Below are positions 55,333 to 64,000 of a DNA stretch of 64,000 bases, one piece after another. Location: positions 682,001 to 746,000 of the forward strand of contig NZ_RJKE01000001.1 of NCBI RefSeq assembly GCF_003751225.1. Direction: 5' to 3'. Made by a program: the position numbers and the translations under genes. The notes beneath the pieces are model-generated. The model was not told the origin of the DNA, did not search any database, and saw nothing but the letters and a program-made list of their open reading frames with translations. Positions within the stretch are counted from its first letter, which is position 1; every line of letters starts with the position of its first letter. The stretch is from Actinocorallia herbida (GTDB lineage Bacteria > Actinomycetota > Actinomycetes > Streptosporangiales > Streptosporangiaceae).

Positions 55333-56666
55333 TGCGCTGGCACGCCGAACTCGCCTGGACCGGGGACGGTCTGGCCGCCGACGTCCTGATCGAGGCTTCG
55401 GGCGGCAGGTTCACCGCGGTCAGGGCCGGCACGCCGCGGCCGTCGGACGCCTACCCGCTGCCCGGCCTCACCCTCCCGGGCTTCGCCAACACCCACTCGC
55501 ACGCGTTCCACCGGGCGCTGCGCGGCAGGGCGCAGCACGGGGCGGGGACCTTCTGGAACTGGCGCGAGCTGATGTACTCCGTGGCCGAGCGCCTGACGCC
55601 CGAGACGTACTTCGCGCTGGCGCGGGCCGTCTACGGTGAGATGGCGCGGGCCGGGATCGCCTGCGTGGGGGAGTTCCACTACCTCCACCACGCCCCGGAC
55701 GGGACGCCCTACGCCGACCCGAACGTGATGGGGGAGGCGCTCTTGGACGCGGCGGCCGAGGCGGGCATCCGGATCACCCTGCTCGACGCGCTCTACCTGC
55801 GCGGCGGATACGGCAGCGAGCTGAGCGGCGCCCAGCTGCGCTTCGGCGACGGCGACGCGCGGATCTGGGCCCGGCGGGTGTCGGCGCTGCGCGCGCGGAC
55901 CCTGTCCCGGCCGCACGCCAGGATCGGCGCGGCGGTCCACTCGGTGCGGGCGGTCCCGCGTGAGCAGATCCCGATCGCCGCGGCCTGGGCCCGCGACCAC
56001 GCGGCCCCGCTGCACCTGCACCTGTCGGAGCAGCGCGCCGACAACGAGGAGTGCCTGTCCGAGCACGGCATCTCACCCGCGCGGCTGCTGGCCGAGGCGG
56101 GCGCGCTCGGCCCCCGGACGGTCGCGGTGCACGCCACCCATGTGACGGCCGCCGACCTCGACCTGCTGGCGGGCACGTCGACCGGGGTGTGCCTGTGCCC
56201 GACGACCGAGCGGGACCTCGCCGACGGGATCGGCCCGGCCGCCGCGCTCCGTGACGGAGGCTGCGACCTCAGCCTCGGCACCGACCAGCACGCGCTCGTC
56301 GACATGTTCGCCGAGGCCCGCGCGGTGGAGTGGGGCGAGCGCCTGAAAAGCGGGAAGCGCGGCTCCTTCACCGGCTTCGAGCTGCTCACCGCGGCCACCT
56401 CCACCGGGCACGAGGCGCTCGGCTGGCCCGACGCGGGCCGGCTGGAGCCCGGCGCCCGCGCGGATCTCGTCACCGTCGCGCTGGACTCGGTGGCGCTCGC
56501 CGGGACCGCCCCGGCGACCGCGACGGACACCGTGGTCTTCGCCGCGACCCCGTCCGACATCGAGCACGTGGTCGTCTCCGGCCGCACCGTCGTCCGCGAC
56601 GGCCGCCACCTGCTCCTGCCCCACCTGGAAGCCGACCTGGCCGCAGCCGTCCACGCGTGCTTCTAG
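55332..56666 (+). CDS. hutF: Formimidoylglutamate deiminase HutF
   Basis: A 444-residue amidohydrolase. 'FANTHSHAFHRALRGR' supplies the first metal ligands, 'CVGEFHYLHH' is a hallmark of HutF, 'HLHLSEQRADNEEC' and 'SLGTDQHALVDMF' complete the zinc site and catalytic Asp. It converts N-formimino-glutamate to N-formyl-glutamate and ammonia, defining the five-step histidine route. ATG at 55332 overlaps the previous stop (TGATG). HutI, needed before this step, is not in the operon or the window. Confidence 0.92.
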   Translation: MRWHAELAWTGDGLAADVLIEASGGRFTAVRAGTPRPSDAYPLPGLTLPGFANTHSHAFHRALRGRAQHGAGTFWNWRELMYSVAERLTPETYFALARAVYGEMARAGIACVGEFHYLHHAPDGTPYADPNVMGEALLDAAAEAGIRITLLDALYLRGGYGSELSGAQLRFGDGDARIWARRVSALRARTLSRPHARIGAAVHSVRAVPREQIPIAAAWARDHAAPLHLHLSEQRADNEECLSEHGISPARLLAEAGALGPRTVAVHATHVTAADLDLLAGTSTGVCLCPTTERDLADGIGPAAALRDGGCDLSLGTDQHALVDMFAEARAVEWGERLKSGKRGSFTGFELLTAATSTGHEALGWPDAGRLEPGARADLVTVALDSVALAGTAPATATDTVVFAATPSDIEHVVVSGRTVVRDGRHLLLPHLEADLAAAVHACF

Positions 56667-56713
56667 GCCCGCCTCCGGCGCGGCGGCGTTCAATCAGGAG
56701 CGGTGGCGTTCGG

Positions 56714-57955
56714 TCAGAAGGTGAACGCCTGCTTGACGACGCCGTTGTCGAAATTCGAGAGCAGGAGTTCGGGGTCGCCCTTGGTGCGGATGTCCGGGAG
56801 CCGGGTGAACAGCTCGCGGAACATGATCTTCAACTCCATCCGGGCCAGGTTGGCGCCCAGGCACAGGTGCGCGCCGGGGCCGCCGAAGCCGACGTGCGGG
56901 TTGGGCGACCGGGAGACGTCGAAGGCGTCCGGGTCGGTGAAGACCGCGGGATCGCGGTTGGCGGCCTGGTAGAACAGCACGACCTTCTCGCCGGCCTGGA
57001 AGGTGTGGCCGCCGAGCGTGTACTGCTCCTTCAGGGTGCGCCGGAACTGGATGATCGGCGACACGTAACGGACGATCTCCTCGATCGCCGGGCCGATCCG
57101 CGCGTCATAGTCGGCCAGCAGATAGTCGCGCTGGTCGGGGTTCTCGGTGAACAGCCGCAGCCCGTGCGAGAGCGCGTTGCGGGTGGTCTCGTTGCCCGCG
57201 ACCAGCAGCAGGTCGAAGAAGGACCCGAGCTCCCTGACGGTCAGCGCCTCGCCGTCGACGTTCGCGTTGACCAGCGCGGACACGAGGTCGCCGCGCGGGT
57301 TCCCGCGCCGCTCCCGGCCCATCCGCGCCACCAGCCGGTGCAGGTCCACGATGGCCTTGAGGTTCCCGGCGAGCAGCCGCAGCGTGCGCGGGTGGAACAG
57401 GGAGCCGCGGACCCCGGAGTACTCGGTCATCACGTCGATGCGCTTGAGCACATAAGGCCGCCGCTCGGGCGGGATGCCCATCATCGCGCAGATGACCTCG
57501 ATGGGCAGGCGGGCCGCGACCTGCGCGACGAAGTCCTCCGGCCCGTCGCGCAGCACCTCGTCGACGATCTTCGTGGCGGTCGCCTGGATGTCGTCGGCGA
57601 GGTCGGCGAGCATCTTGGGGCTGAACGCGCGCGAGACGATCCGGCGGAGCCGCCCGTGCCGTGGGTCGTCCATGTTCACCATCGGCCTGCCGAACAGCGC
57701 GGCGATCCACGGAGGCGGCTCGGGCGAGGTGGCCGCGGGCTCGCTGGAGAACACCTTGGTGTTGCGGCTCGCCGCCACCACGTCCGCGTGCCCGACCAGC
57801 GCGTAGAACCCCTTGCCCGCGCGGACGAGGGGGATGCGCGGCTCGGCGTAGTAGACCGGCGCGTTCAGGGCGCGGAGACGGGCGAACTCGGCGTGCCGCT
57901 CGGTGTGCGGGCGCGCCCAGAACTCGGTGCCCACCAGGTCCGCGGCTGTCGTCAT
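56714..57955 (-). CDS. Cytochrome P450 coupled to a glycosidase-like gene
   Basis: A 413-residue soluble P450: 'LLVAGNETTRNALSHG' in the I-helix, ExxR in 'IEEIVRYVSPI' and the heme loop 'FGGPGAHLCLGANLAR'. 'VNMDDPRHGRLRRIVSRAFSP' and the overall pattern place it near the CYP125/CYP124 group of sterol and lipid oxidases, though the steroid cluster is 22 kb away. The ATG at 57955 overlaps the stop of the upstream glycosidase-like gene (ATGA), so the two are made together. No ferredoxin lies nearby. Substrate unknown. Confidence 0.87.
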   Translation of the reverse strand: MTTAADLVGTEFWARPHTERHAEFARLRALNAPVYYAEPRIPLVRAGKGFYALVGHADVVAASRNTKVFSSEPAATSPEPPPWIAALFGRPMVNMDDPRHGRLRRIVSRAFSPKMLADLADDIQATATKIVDEVLRDGPEDFVAQVAARLPIEVICAMMGIPPERRPYVLKRIDVMTEYSGVRGSLFHPRTLRLLAGNLKAIVDLHRLVARMGRERRGNPRGDLVSALVNANVDGEALTVRELGSFFDLLLVAGNETTRNALSHGLRLFTENPDQRDYLLADYDARIGPAIEEIVRYVSPIIQFRRTLKEQYTLGGHTFQAGEKVVLFYQAANRDPAVFTDPDAFDVSRSPNPHVGFGGPGAHLCLGANLARMELKIMFRELFTRLPDIRTKGDPELLLSNFDNGVVKQAFTF

Positions 57956-59328
57956 CGGTTGATCCACCTGATCTCGTAGGGCTGGAGGTCCACGGGCGAG
58001 CCGTCCACGGTGGCGCTGACCGCGGCCTCGGAGGTGTTGACCACCAGCACGTCGGTGCCGGACGCGAGCGTGCGGACCTTGGGGTCGGACACCTCGGCCC
58101 GGCGCAGCTCGGTGCCCGGCGGGAACACCCGCACGAAGTTCTGCAGCAGTTCCAGCGGCGGGAGCGCCTGGCCCTTGGCGCCCCACAGGCAGCTCGTGCA
58201 GTTGTCGATGCCCTGCGGGCTCCAGTACAGCGCGCCCGCCGCGCCGGACGCCGCGAACCTGATCATCGCGTCGGCCTGGACGGCGCCGAGCTTCGGCGCG
58301 GTCCAGCCGGAGTTCTCCGGCTCGGTGTACCACTCGGCCCACACCGCGGGCAGGTCGGTCTTGGCGCGCAGCCACTCGGTGACCGCGCTGAACTTGGCGT
58401 TGTCGCGGAACGGGTCCTCGTGGGCGGTGCGGTCCTCGGGCAGCGACGACCCGTCGACGACGACGAAGTCGGCGCCCTTCTTGTGCTCGAGCCAGTACTC
58501 GATGGCCGTCAGCGCGCGCTGGTCGGCCGCGCCCCACGCGCCGCGCAGGTTCTTGGACGCCGCGGAGTGCGCGTCGGCGTAGGAGTTCACCGGGATATAG
58601 GGGCCGCCGACCTGGATGTCGGAGTCGACCTTCTTCAGTGCCGTGTAGACCTTGTTGTAGAGCTGGGTGTAGCCCTCGAAGTCCCAGCGGTTGGCGTCCT
58701 GGTTGAAGAAGCCCTTGAACTCGTTCCAGACGAAGTAGTACTTGACGTCGGGGTAGCGCCGGGCGACGTCGGCGGCCTGGGCGGCGAACGCGTCGAAGAA
58801 CTGGGGGAGCGGGGAGTCTTCCAGGTGGTTCCAGTCGGTGGTGCCGGAGGGGCCGCCCTTCATCCAGTCGGGCGCGCAGCACAGGGTCAGCATCGGGACG
58901 CCGCCGGTGTCCCGGATGTCCTTCATCCGGCGGTCGAGGGAGCTCCAGTCGTAGCGGCCGGGGGTCAGCTGGGGGTTGTCGGCGCCGAACCCCATGATGT
59001 GCTGCACCTGGAGCATCGGCACCTCGCGCACGATGGCCTTGGCCGCGGGGGTGGTCTCCAGGCTGGTCTGGGTGTGCGTGAAGCCCCAGTTGGTCCAGTC
59101 GCCGGGCAGTCCGGCGCTGATCTGGCCGACCTGGGTGACGTCCGCGCCGCCGGGGCTCTGCGGGGGTTCCTCGTCGTCACCGAGGACGTAGAGGACGAGG
59201 GCGGCGATGACGGCACCGGTGACGAGGGCGGCGAGGGCGATCATCCACAGCGGTCTCCTGCGCCCGTGCCGGCCGCGCCGGGGCGATGTCGCGGTGCGGA
59301 TCTGCGGCGGCGAAGGGTGGCCTTGCAC
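57952..59328 (-). CDS. Membrane-anchored glycoside hydrolase-like (GH39-like TIM barrel) protein
   Basis: A 458-residue protein. After an Arg-rich N-terminus there is one membrane helix ('LWMIALAALVTGAVIAALVL', about 27-46) and then a large external domain. 'YYFVWNEFKGFF' (about residue 197) carries the Asn-Glu pair of clan GH-A glycosidases, and 'VWAEWYTEPENSG' (about 330) a possible second Glu, as in GH39 xylosidases/iduronidases. A small beta domain closes the chain. GTG at 59328 has GGAGG just upstream. Its last codons overlap the P450 start. Being fixed outside the cell while its partner P450 is inside is puzzling. Confidence 0.75.
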   Translation of the reverse strand: MQGHPSPPQIRTATSPRRGRHGRRRPLWMIALAALVTGAVIAALVLYVLGDDEEPPQSPGGADVTQVGQISAGLPGDWTNWGFTHTQTSLETTPAAKAIVREVPMLQVQHIMGFGADNPQLTPGRYDWSSLDRRMKDIRDTGGVPMLTLCCAPDWMKGGPSGTTDWNHLEDSPLPQFFDAFAAQAADVARRYPDVKYYFVWNEFKGFFNQDANRWDFEGYTQLYNKVYTALKKVDSDIQVGGPYIPVNSYADAHSAASKNLRGAWGAADQRALTAIEYWLEHKKGADFVVVDGSSLPEDRTAHEDPFRDNAKFSAVTEWLRAKTDLPAVWAEWYTEPENSGWTAPKLGAVQADAMIRFAASGAAGALYWSPQGIDNCTSCLWGAKGQALPPLELLQNFVRVFPPGTELRRAEVSDPKVRTLASGTDVLVVNTSEAAVSATVDGSPVDLQPYEIRWINR

Positions 59329-59518
59329 GGTGCCTCCAGAGTCGGATTGTGCTCTCCCCGTGTATGAACGCCGGACCGCCGCCCTGGTTCACCCGGATTC
59401 ACAGCCGGAATGGCTTACCCGGGAAGTACGGTTCAATTACCCACGGTACCGAGAGTCTTCCCGGAAAGCGATCACCCATACCGGCCCCCGCACCCCGAGC
59501 CGGATGTGGCCGTTTTTC

Positions 59519-59743
59519 TTAGGCTTCGCCCTCTTCCTCTTTCTTTGTCGCCTGGTCGGCGAGGAGTGCCCGCAGGCCCGGTTCGTCGTCGGAGGCGAGC
59601 GTCATGGCCAGCCCCGCCTGGAGTTGCGCGTCGGAGAGGTCCCCCGTGCGCGTCGCGTACCACCGTCCGGCGTCGCTCCGCCAGACCTGCCAGCCCGGAT
59701 GGGCCGCCTCGATGAGCGCTTTCAGATCCGCGAAGTCTCCCAT
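59519..59743 (-). CDS. Small hypothetical protein divergent from GntR regulator
   Basis: A 74-residue protein starting at ATG 59743 after GAAGGGA. It contains 'LKALIEAAHPGWQVWRSDAG' and 'RWYATRTGDLSDAQ', with a Glu/Lys-rich end. Small proteins with this Trp-x-Trp-x-S-D-x-G-R-W-Y-A pattern are frequent in actinobacteria, often next to regulators, with no known function. It faces the GntR gene across about 125 bp that hold a GTATAC-centred dyad, so the two are probably co-regulated. Confidence 0.65.
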   Translation of the reverse strand: MGDFADLKALIEAAHPGWQVWRSDAGRWYATRTGDLSDAQLQAGLAMTLASDDEPGLRALLADQATKKEEEGEA

Positions 59744-59773
59744 CGCCCGGTCCCTTCCCCGATCAATACATTC

Positions 59774-59792
59774 CGTATACAAAAGTGATACG
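59774..59792. promoter_or_regulatory. Candidate GntR operator
   Basis: CGTATAC (59774-59780) and GTGATACG (59785-59792) form an imperfect inverted repeat in the divergent region between the small hypothetical gene and the GntR gene, at the position expected for an autoregulatory site. Confidence 0.4.
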
Positions 59793-59868
59793 CGCCAGTA
59801 GAACCGTCAAGCCACAGGTAACCGGAACGTTTCCCCGGGGTGAGGCGGTGGCAGTGGGGAGGTTTCGC

Positions 59869-60639
59869 GTGCCGCGGCCCGCATATCTCAAGATCGCCGA
59901 CGAACTGCGCAACGGTATTCGTGCCGGGGCGTATCCCCCGGGCACCAGACTGCCGACCCTGGTCGAGCTCGCCGCCCGCCACGGGGTCTCCCAGATCGTC
60001 GTGCGCCAGGCCGTCGCGGTGCTCGGCGCCGAGGGCCTGGTGCAGACGAGACGGGGCGGCGGCACCGTCGTGCGCGTCCGCCCGACCGTCCGCCGGATCG
60101 CGATGGACCGCTACCGGGTGGAGACCGAGCCCCAGGCCCAGGCCCAGGGCGCGGAGCCCGCGACCTCCTTCACCCACGACCAGCGGATCGGGTGGGCGGA
60201 CTACCGGCTGGAGCGGCGGTACCGCAGGGTCGCCGCGGACCCCGAGCTCGCCGCGCTGTTCGAGCTGCCCGCGGGCACCGCGCTGCTGCGCCGCAGGTTC
60301 GTGTTCTTCGCCCGCGAGGAGCCGCAGCAGATCTCGGTGAACTACCTGCCGTGGGACCTCGTCGACGGCACGCCCGTCGCCGACCCCGCGCGCGAGCCGT
60401 GGCCCGGCGGGACCCCCGCCCAACTGGCCTACCTCGGCCATCCGGCGACCCGGGTGGAGGAGGCGGTGCGGTCGCGGATGCCCACGCGCGACGAGGCCGA
60501 GACGCTCCGGATGGGCGCGGGCGTGCCCGTCATCACCGTCACCCGGCGGATGATGGCGGGGGACCGGGTCCTCGAGGTGTGCCGCGACATCGTCATCCCG
60601 GCCGACCGGGTCGTGCTCGACTACGCGATCGACCTGTAG
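59869..60639 (+). CDS. GntR family transcriptional regulator with UTRA domain
   Basis: A 256-residue regulator. The N-terminal winged helix reads 'YLKIADELRNGIRAGAYPPG' and 'LVELAARHGVSQIVVRQAV', as in the HutC subfamily. A UTRA ligand domain follows ('LFELPAGTALLRRRFVFFAR', 'EEAVRSRMPTRDEAETLRMG', 'VLEVCRDIVIPADR'). I choose GTG at 59869, which has GGGGAGG six bases upstream and fits the family N-terminus; a longer frame from 59785 would include the dyad. The ligand is unknown. It is 3 kb from the end of the hut genes, so a role there is not implied. Confidence 0.88.
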   Translation: MPRPAYLKIADELRNGIRAGAYPPGTRLPTLVELAARHGVSQIVVRQAVAVLGAEGLVQTRRGGGTVVRVRPTVRRIAMDRYRVETEPQAQAQGAEPATSFTHDQRIGWADYRLERRYRRVAADPELAALFELPAGTALLRRRFVFFAREEPQQISVNYLPWDLVDGTPVADPAREPWPGGTPAQLAYLGHPATRVEEAVRSRMPTRDEAETLRMGAGVPVITVTRRMMAGDRVLEVCRDIVIPADRVVLDYAIDL

Positions 60640-60654
60640 TGCGACGGACCGCGG

Positions 60655-61053
60655 TCAGCCGAGCAGGCCGAGCAGCGTGCGGGGGCCGACCGCCTCGGCG
60701 CCGCGCGCCTGGACGCGGGCGCGCAGCCCCCGGTCGGCGGTGACGACGACGTACCGGACGGGCGGGTCGCCGTCCGGATCGCCGAAGGCGCCGACCTGGT
60801 CGGTGATCGTGTCGTCGCCGCTGCCCGGCGCGGACACCACGGTGACGCCCTCGATCGCCGGAAGGCTCCGCGCCGCCCCTTCCACCACGAGGACGATCTC
60901 GGCCTCGGCGGGCTCCTCGCCGCCGAAGGAGACCGGGCCGAGCCCCGCGAGGGCGTCCCGGAGCCGGCCCGCGGCGCCGAGCCGGTCCCGCCACCACCCG
61001 TCCGGCCGGGATCCCATGACGTTCGCCGCGTCGACGATAAGCACGGTGCGCAT
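60655..61053 (-). CDS. NYN/PIN-like domain protein
   Basis: A 132-residue protein with the NYN (Nedd4-BP1/YacP-like) fold: 'VLIVDAANVMGSRPDGWWRD' gives the first acidic residue and Asn, 'EIVLVVEGAARS' the second strand, and 'SGDDTITDQV' and 'YVVVTADRGLRARVQ' the remaining Asp ligands of the nuclease-like site. Such proteins are thought to cut or process RNA with a metal ion; no direct function is known for this group. The ATG at 61053 lies 6 nt after TACGCT, with no ribosome site, so it is probably leaderless. Confidence 0.82.
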   Translation of the reverse strand: MRTVLIVDAANVMGSRPDGWWRDRLGAAGRLRDALAGLGPVSFGGEEPAEAEIVLVVEGAARSLPAIEGVTVVSAPGSGDDTITDQVGAFGDPDGDPPVRYVVVTADRGLRARVQARGAEAVGPRTLLGLLG

Positions 61054-61059
61054 GTCGGC

Positions 61060-61065
61060 AGCGTA
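61060..61065 (-). promoter_or_regulatory. -10 box for leaderless NYN gene
   Basis: TACGCT on the minus strand ends 6 nt before the ATG at 61053, the same box and spacing as before the DUF397-like gene. Confidence 0.5.
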
Positions 61066-61163
61066 AGGGTGACGGGCAGGGCACCGGCTTGATCACGGAG
61101 TAGCGTCGGGTGGTTGCGGCCCCCTCGATCGCTTGGTTGGATACCTGCAAACCGGGAGGGACC

Positions 61164-62654
<1,491 letters not shown>

Positions 62655-62702
62655 CCGGGCGCCCGGCCGCACCCCGTCTGCGCAGTCAGGTAAGTGGAAA
62701 GT

Positions 62703-62708
62703 TACGCT
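62703..62708 (+). promoter_or_regulatory. -10 box for leaderless PaaI thioesterase gene
   Basis: TACGCT lies 6 nt before GTG 62715, the start codon preferred here. No ribosome site is seen. Confidence 0.45.
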
Positions 62709-62714
62709 TCACCT

Positions 62715-63203
62715 GTGCCCAACGAATTCGAACTGTGGAAGACCCTGTCGGGCGCCGAGGTGCTGCGCGCCTTGGCCGACGGGCGGATCGGCCGGGGCCT
62801 CGGCGGAGTCTCGGAGTACGTCGGCGACCGTGTCCTGGAGGCGGACCCCGGCCGGGTGGTGCTCGGCTGGACGCCCGAGGAGAAGCTGTGCAACCCGGGC
62901 GGCACCGCCCACGGCGGCTTCATCGCCCTCGTCCTCGACAACGCGGTGGGCCTGGCCGCCGCCAGCCTCGGCGAGCGCTTCGTCCCCCAGCTCACCCTGA
63001 ACCTCAACGTCGACTACCTGCGGACCGTCGAGAAGGGCGTGCCCTACCGGGTCATCGGAACCGTCACCCACCACGGCCGCCGCAGGACGGTCTGCGCGGC
63101 CCGGCTCGTCGACCCCGACGGCGCCCTCGCGGCCTCCGCGACGGCCAGCACCACCCCCAACAAGGCGTTCGAGCGCGGTCTGGAGGGTGCCGCCGGCGCG
63201 TAG
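62715..63203 (+). CDS. PaaI family thioesterase
   Basis: A 162-residue hotdog-fold thioesterase. 'CNPGGTAHGGFIALVLDNAVGLAAAS' features in two blocks give the His-Gly-Gly and Asp of the PaaI active site, and 'TLNLNVDYLRTV' and 'TVTHHGRRRTVCAARLVDP' the remaining strands. It hydrolyses acyl- or aryl-CoA, often to free trapped CoA during aromatic or lipid breakdown. GTG at 62715 is chosen because TACGCT lies exactly 6 nt upstream; an earlier GTG at 62694 would add seven residues that are not typical of the family. Confidence 0.85.
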   Translation: MPNEFELWKTLSGAEVLRALADGRIGRGLGGVSEYVGDRVLEADPGRVVLGWTPEEKLCNPGGTAHGGFIALVLDNAVGLAAASLGERFVPQLTLNLNVDYLRTVEKGVPYRVIGTVTHHGRRRTVCAARLVDPDGALAASATASTTPNKAFERGLEGAAGA

Positions 63204-63206
63204 GGT
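63201..63206 (+). promoter_or_regulatory. -10 box for leaderless sppA gene
   Basis: TAGGGT overlaps the stop codon of the thioesterase gene and ends 7 nt before ATG 63214, with no ribosome site. It suggests that sppA has its own leaderless transcript. Confidence 0.45.
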
Positions 63207-63213
63207 TTGAGCC

Positions 63214-64000
63214 ATGGCGTTCAAAGGACTCGACACGCTCACGGCACTCGGCCCGGTCAAGGAACTGCGCGACCGGCGCACCGGTCCGCTGATCCTCGAA
63301 CTCGATCTGTCCGAGGGCCTGGTCGAGGGATCGCCGCCCGATCCCGTCAGCGCGCTGATGTCGATCCGGCGGACCCACCTGCGCGACGTCCTCGACGGCC
63401 TGCGCAAGGCGCGCACCGACCCGCGCGTCAAGGCGCTCGTCGCCCGGATCAACGGGCCCGTCGGGGTCGCGCTGGCCCAGGAGTTGCGCGACGCCGTCGC
63501 GGGGCTGCGCGCCGCCGGCAAGCTCACCGTCGCCTGGACCGAGACCTTCGGCGAGTCCGGCGAAGGCACCCCCGCGTATTACCTCGCCTCGGCGTTCGAG
63601 CGGGTATGCCTCCAGCCGTCCGGCGACGTCGGCATCACCGGGTTCGCGCTGTCCGAGCCGTTCGTCAAGGACGCCCTGGACAAGGCGGGCATCGCCTTCC
63701 GGTTCGGGCGCCGCGCGGAGTACAAGACCGCGCCGAACATGTTCCTGGAGAACAGCTACACGAGCGAGCACGCCGAGGCGTCGGAGCGGCTCGTCGCCTC
63801 GGTCGGCGAGCAGTTCACCGGCGGCGTCGCCGCCTCGCGCGGGCTGGCGGAGTCCGAGGTCCGCGCCCTGGTGGACCGGGCGCCCCTGCTGGCGTCCGAG
63901 GCGCTGGAGGCCGGCCTCGTCGACGAGCTGTGCTACCGCGACGAGGTCTACGCCCGTGTCCGCGAGGCCGCAGGGCCCGACGCCCGGCTGCTGTACGTCG
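63214..64000 (+). CDS. Signal peptide peptidase SppA-type (S49) protease, partial
   Basis: The first 262 residues of an S49 protease; the gene leaves the window at 64000. The visible part is the N-terminal ClpP-like domain of long SppA: 'LRKARTDPRVKALVARINGP', 'TVAWTETFGESGEGTPAYYL', 'PSGDVGITGFALSEPFVKDA' and 'FRFGRRAEYKTAPNMFLENS'. The Lys in 'EYKTAPN' matches the general base of protease IV; the nucleophile Ser lies in the missing C-terminal half. SppA cleaves remnant signal peptides at the membrane, yet no N-terminal membrane helix is seen here, so it may be a cytoplasmic or peripheral form. Confidence 0.88.
   Translation, partial: MAFKGLDTLTALGPVKELRDRRTGPLILELDLSEGLVEGSPPDPVSALMSIRRTHLRDVLDGLRKARTDPRVKALVARINGPVGVALAQELRDAVAGLRAAGKLTVAWTETFGESGEGTPAYYLASAFERVCLQPSGDVGITGFALSEPFVKDALDKAGIAFRFGRRAEYKTAPNMFLENSYTSEHAEASERLVASVGEQFTGGVAASRGLAESEVRALVDRAPLLASEALEAGLVDELCYRDEVYARVREAAGPDARLLYV

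Overview
The window is GC-rich with strong third-position GC bias, many GTG and TTG starts, and actinobacterial families (DUF6104, DUF397-like, HAAS/PadR, ergothioneine genes, KstR). It fits a chromosome of a filamentous actinomycete. The gene fusions and family mix suggest a Thermomonosporaceae/Streptosporangiales member such as Actinomadura or Thermomonospora; that placement is inference. No rRNA, tRNA, transposase, phage gene or CRISPR array was seen.

Layout. 0-6.2 kb: central carbon genes on the minus strand (zinc-type dehydrogenase fragment, malic enzyme, DUF6104 protein, Kgd/2-oxoglutarate dehydrogenase). 6.5-34.1 kb: a large lipid and steroid catabolism region. It holds an HSD17B4-type dehydrogenase, an enoyl-CoA hydratase, a 3Fe-4S ferredoxin, a CYP125-like P450, an SDR, the thiolase FadA5, the repressor KstR, and an operon fadD17, fused chsE1-chsE2, fused chsH2-chsH1, ltp2. 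Together the last four genes cover activation, dehydrogenation, hydration and retro-aldol removal of the last three side-chain carbons of a sterol. Three KstR-type palindromes lie in front of the ferredoxin/methyltransferase pair, fadA5, and kstR/fadD17. A two-component system and a GT4-methyltransferase-alpha/alpha-barrel operon of unknown purpose are also embedded here.

Inside the steroid region, at 19.9-26.7 kb, sits a tight five-gene operon plus a divergent P450: an OleA-like condensing enzyme, GT2 glycosyltransferase, P450, OleC-like ligase and OleD-like reductase. OleA, OleC and OleD normally build a beta-lactone, which OleB decarboxylates to an olefin. No OleB is visible, so the locus is a candidate for an oxidised, possibly glycosylated beta-lactone or related lipid. 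It is the strongest candidate for an undescribed system in the window.

34-40 kb: PadR/HAAS pair, NarL-type two-component system, ABC exporter, and a small membrane protein behind an exact 70-bp tandem duplication that carries a promoter. 40.2-44.8 kb: pterin dehydratase and ergothioneine genes egtABCD. 44.9-49.0 kb: LacI regulator translationally coupled to an OpuC-type osmolyte/choline importer. 49.4-50.8 kb: ECF sigma factor with a Trp-Pro-rich membrane partner. 50.9-56.7 kb: histidine degradation (hutH, hutU, an M20 hydrolase, hutF). 56.7-59.3 kb: membrane-anchored glycosidase-like protein coupled to a fourth P450. 59.5-64 kb: GntR regulator, NYN protein, Ser/Thr kinase, PaaI thioesterase and a partial SppA protease.

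Several genes have a TANNNT box 6-7 nt before the start codon and no Shine-Dalgarno sequence, which suggests leaderless transcripts.
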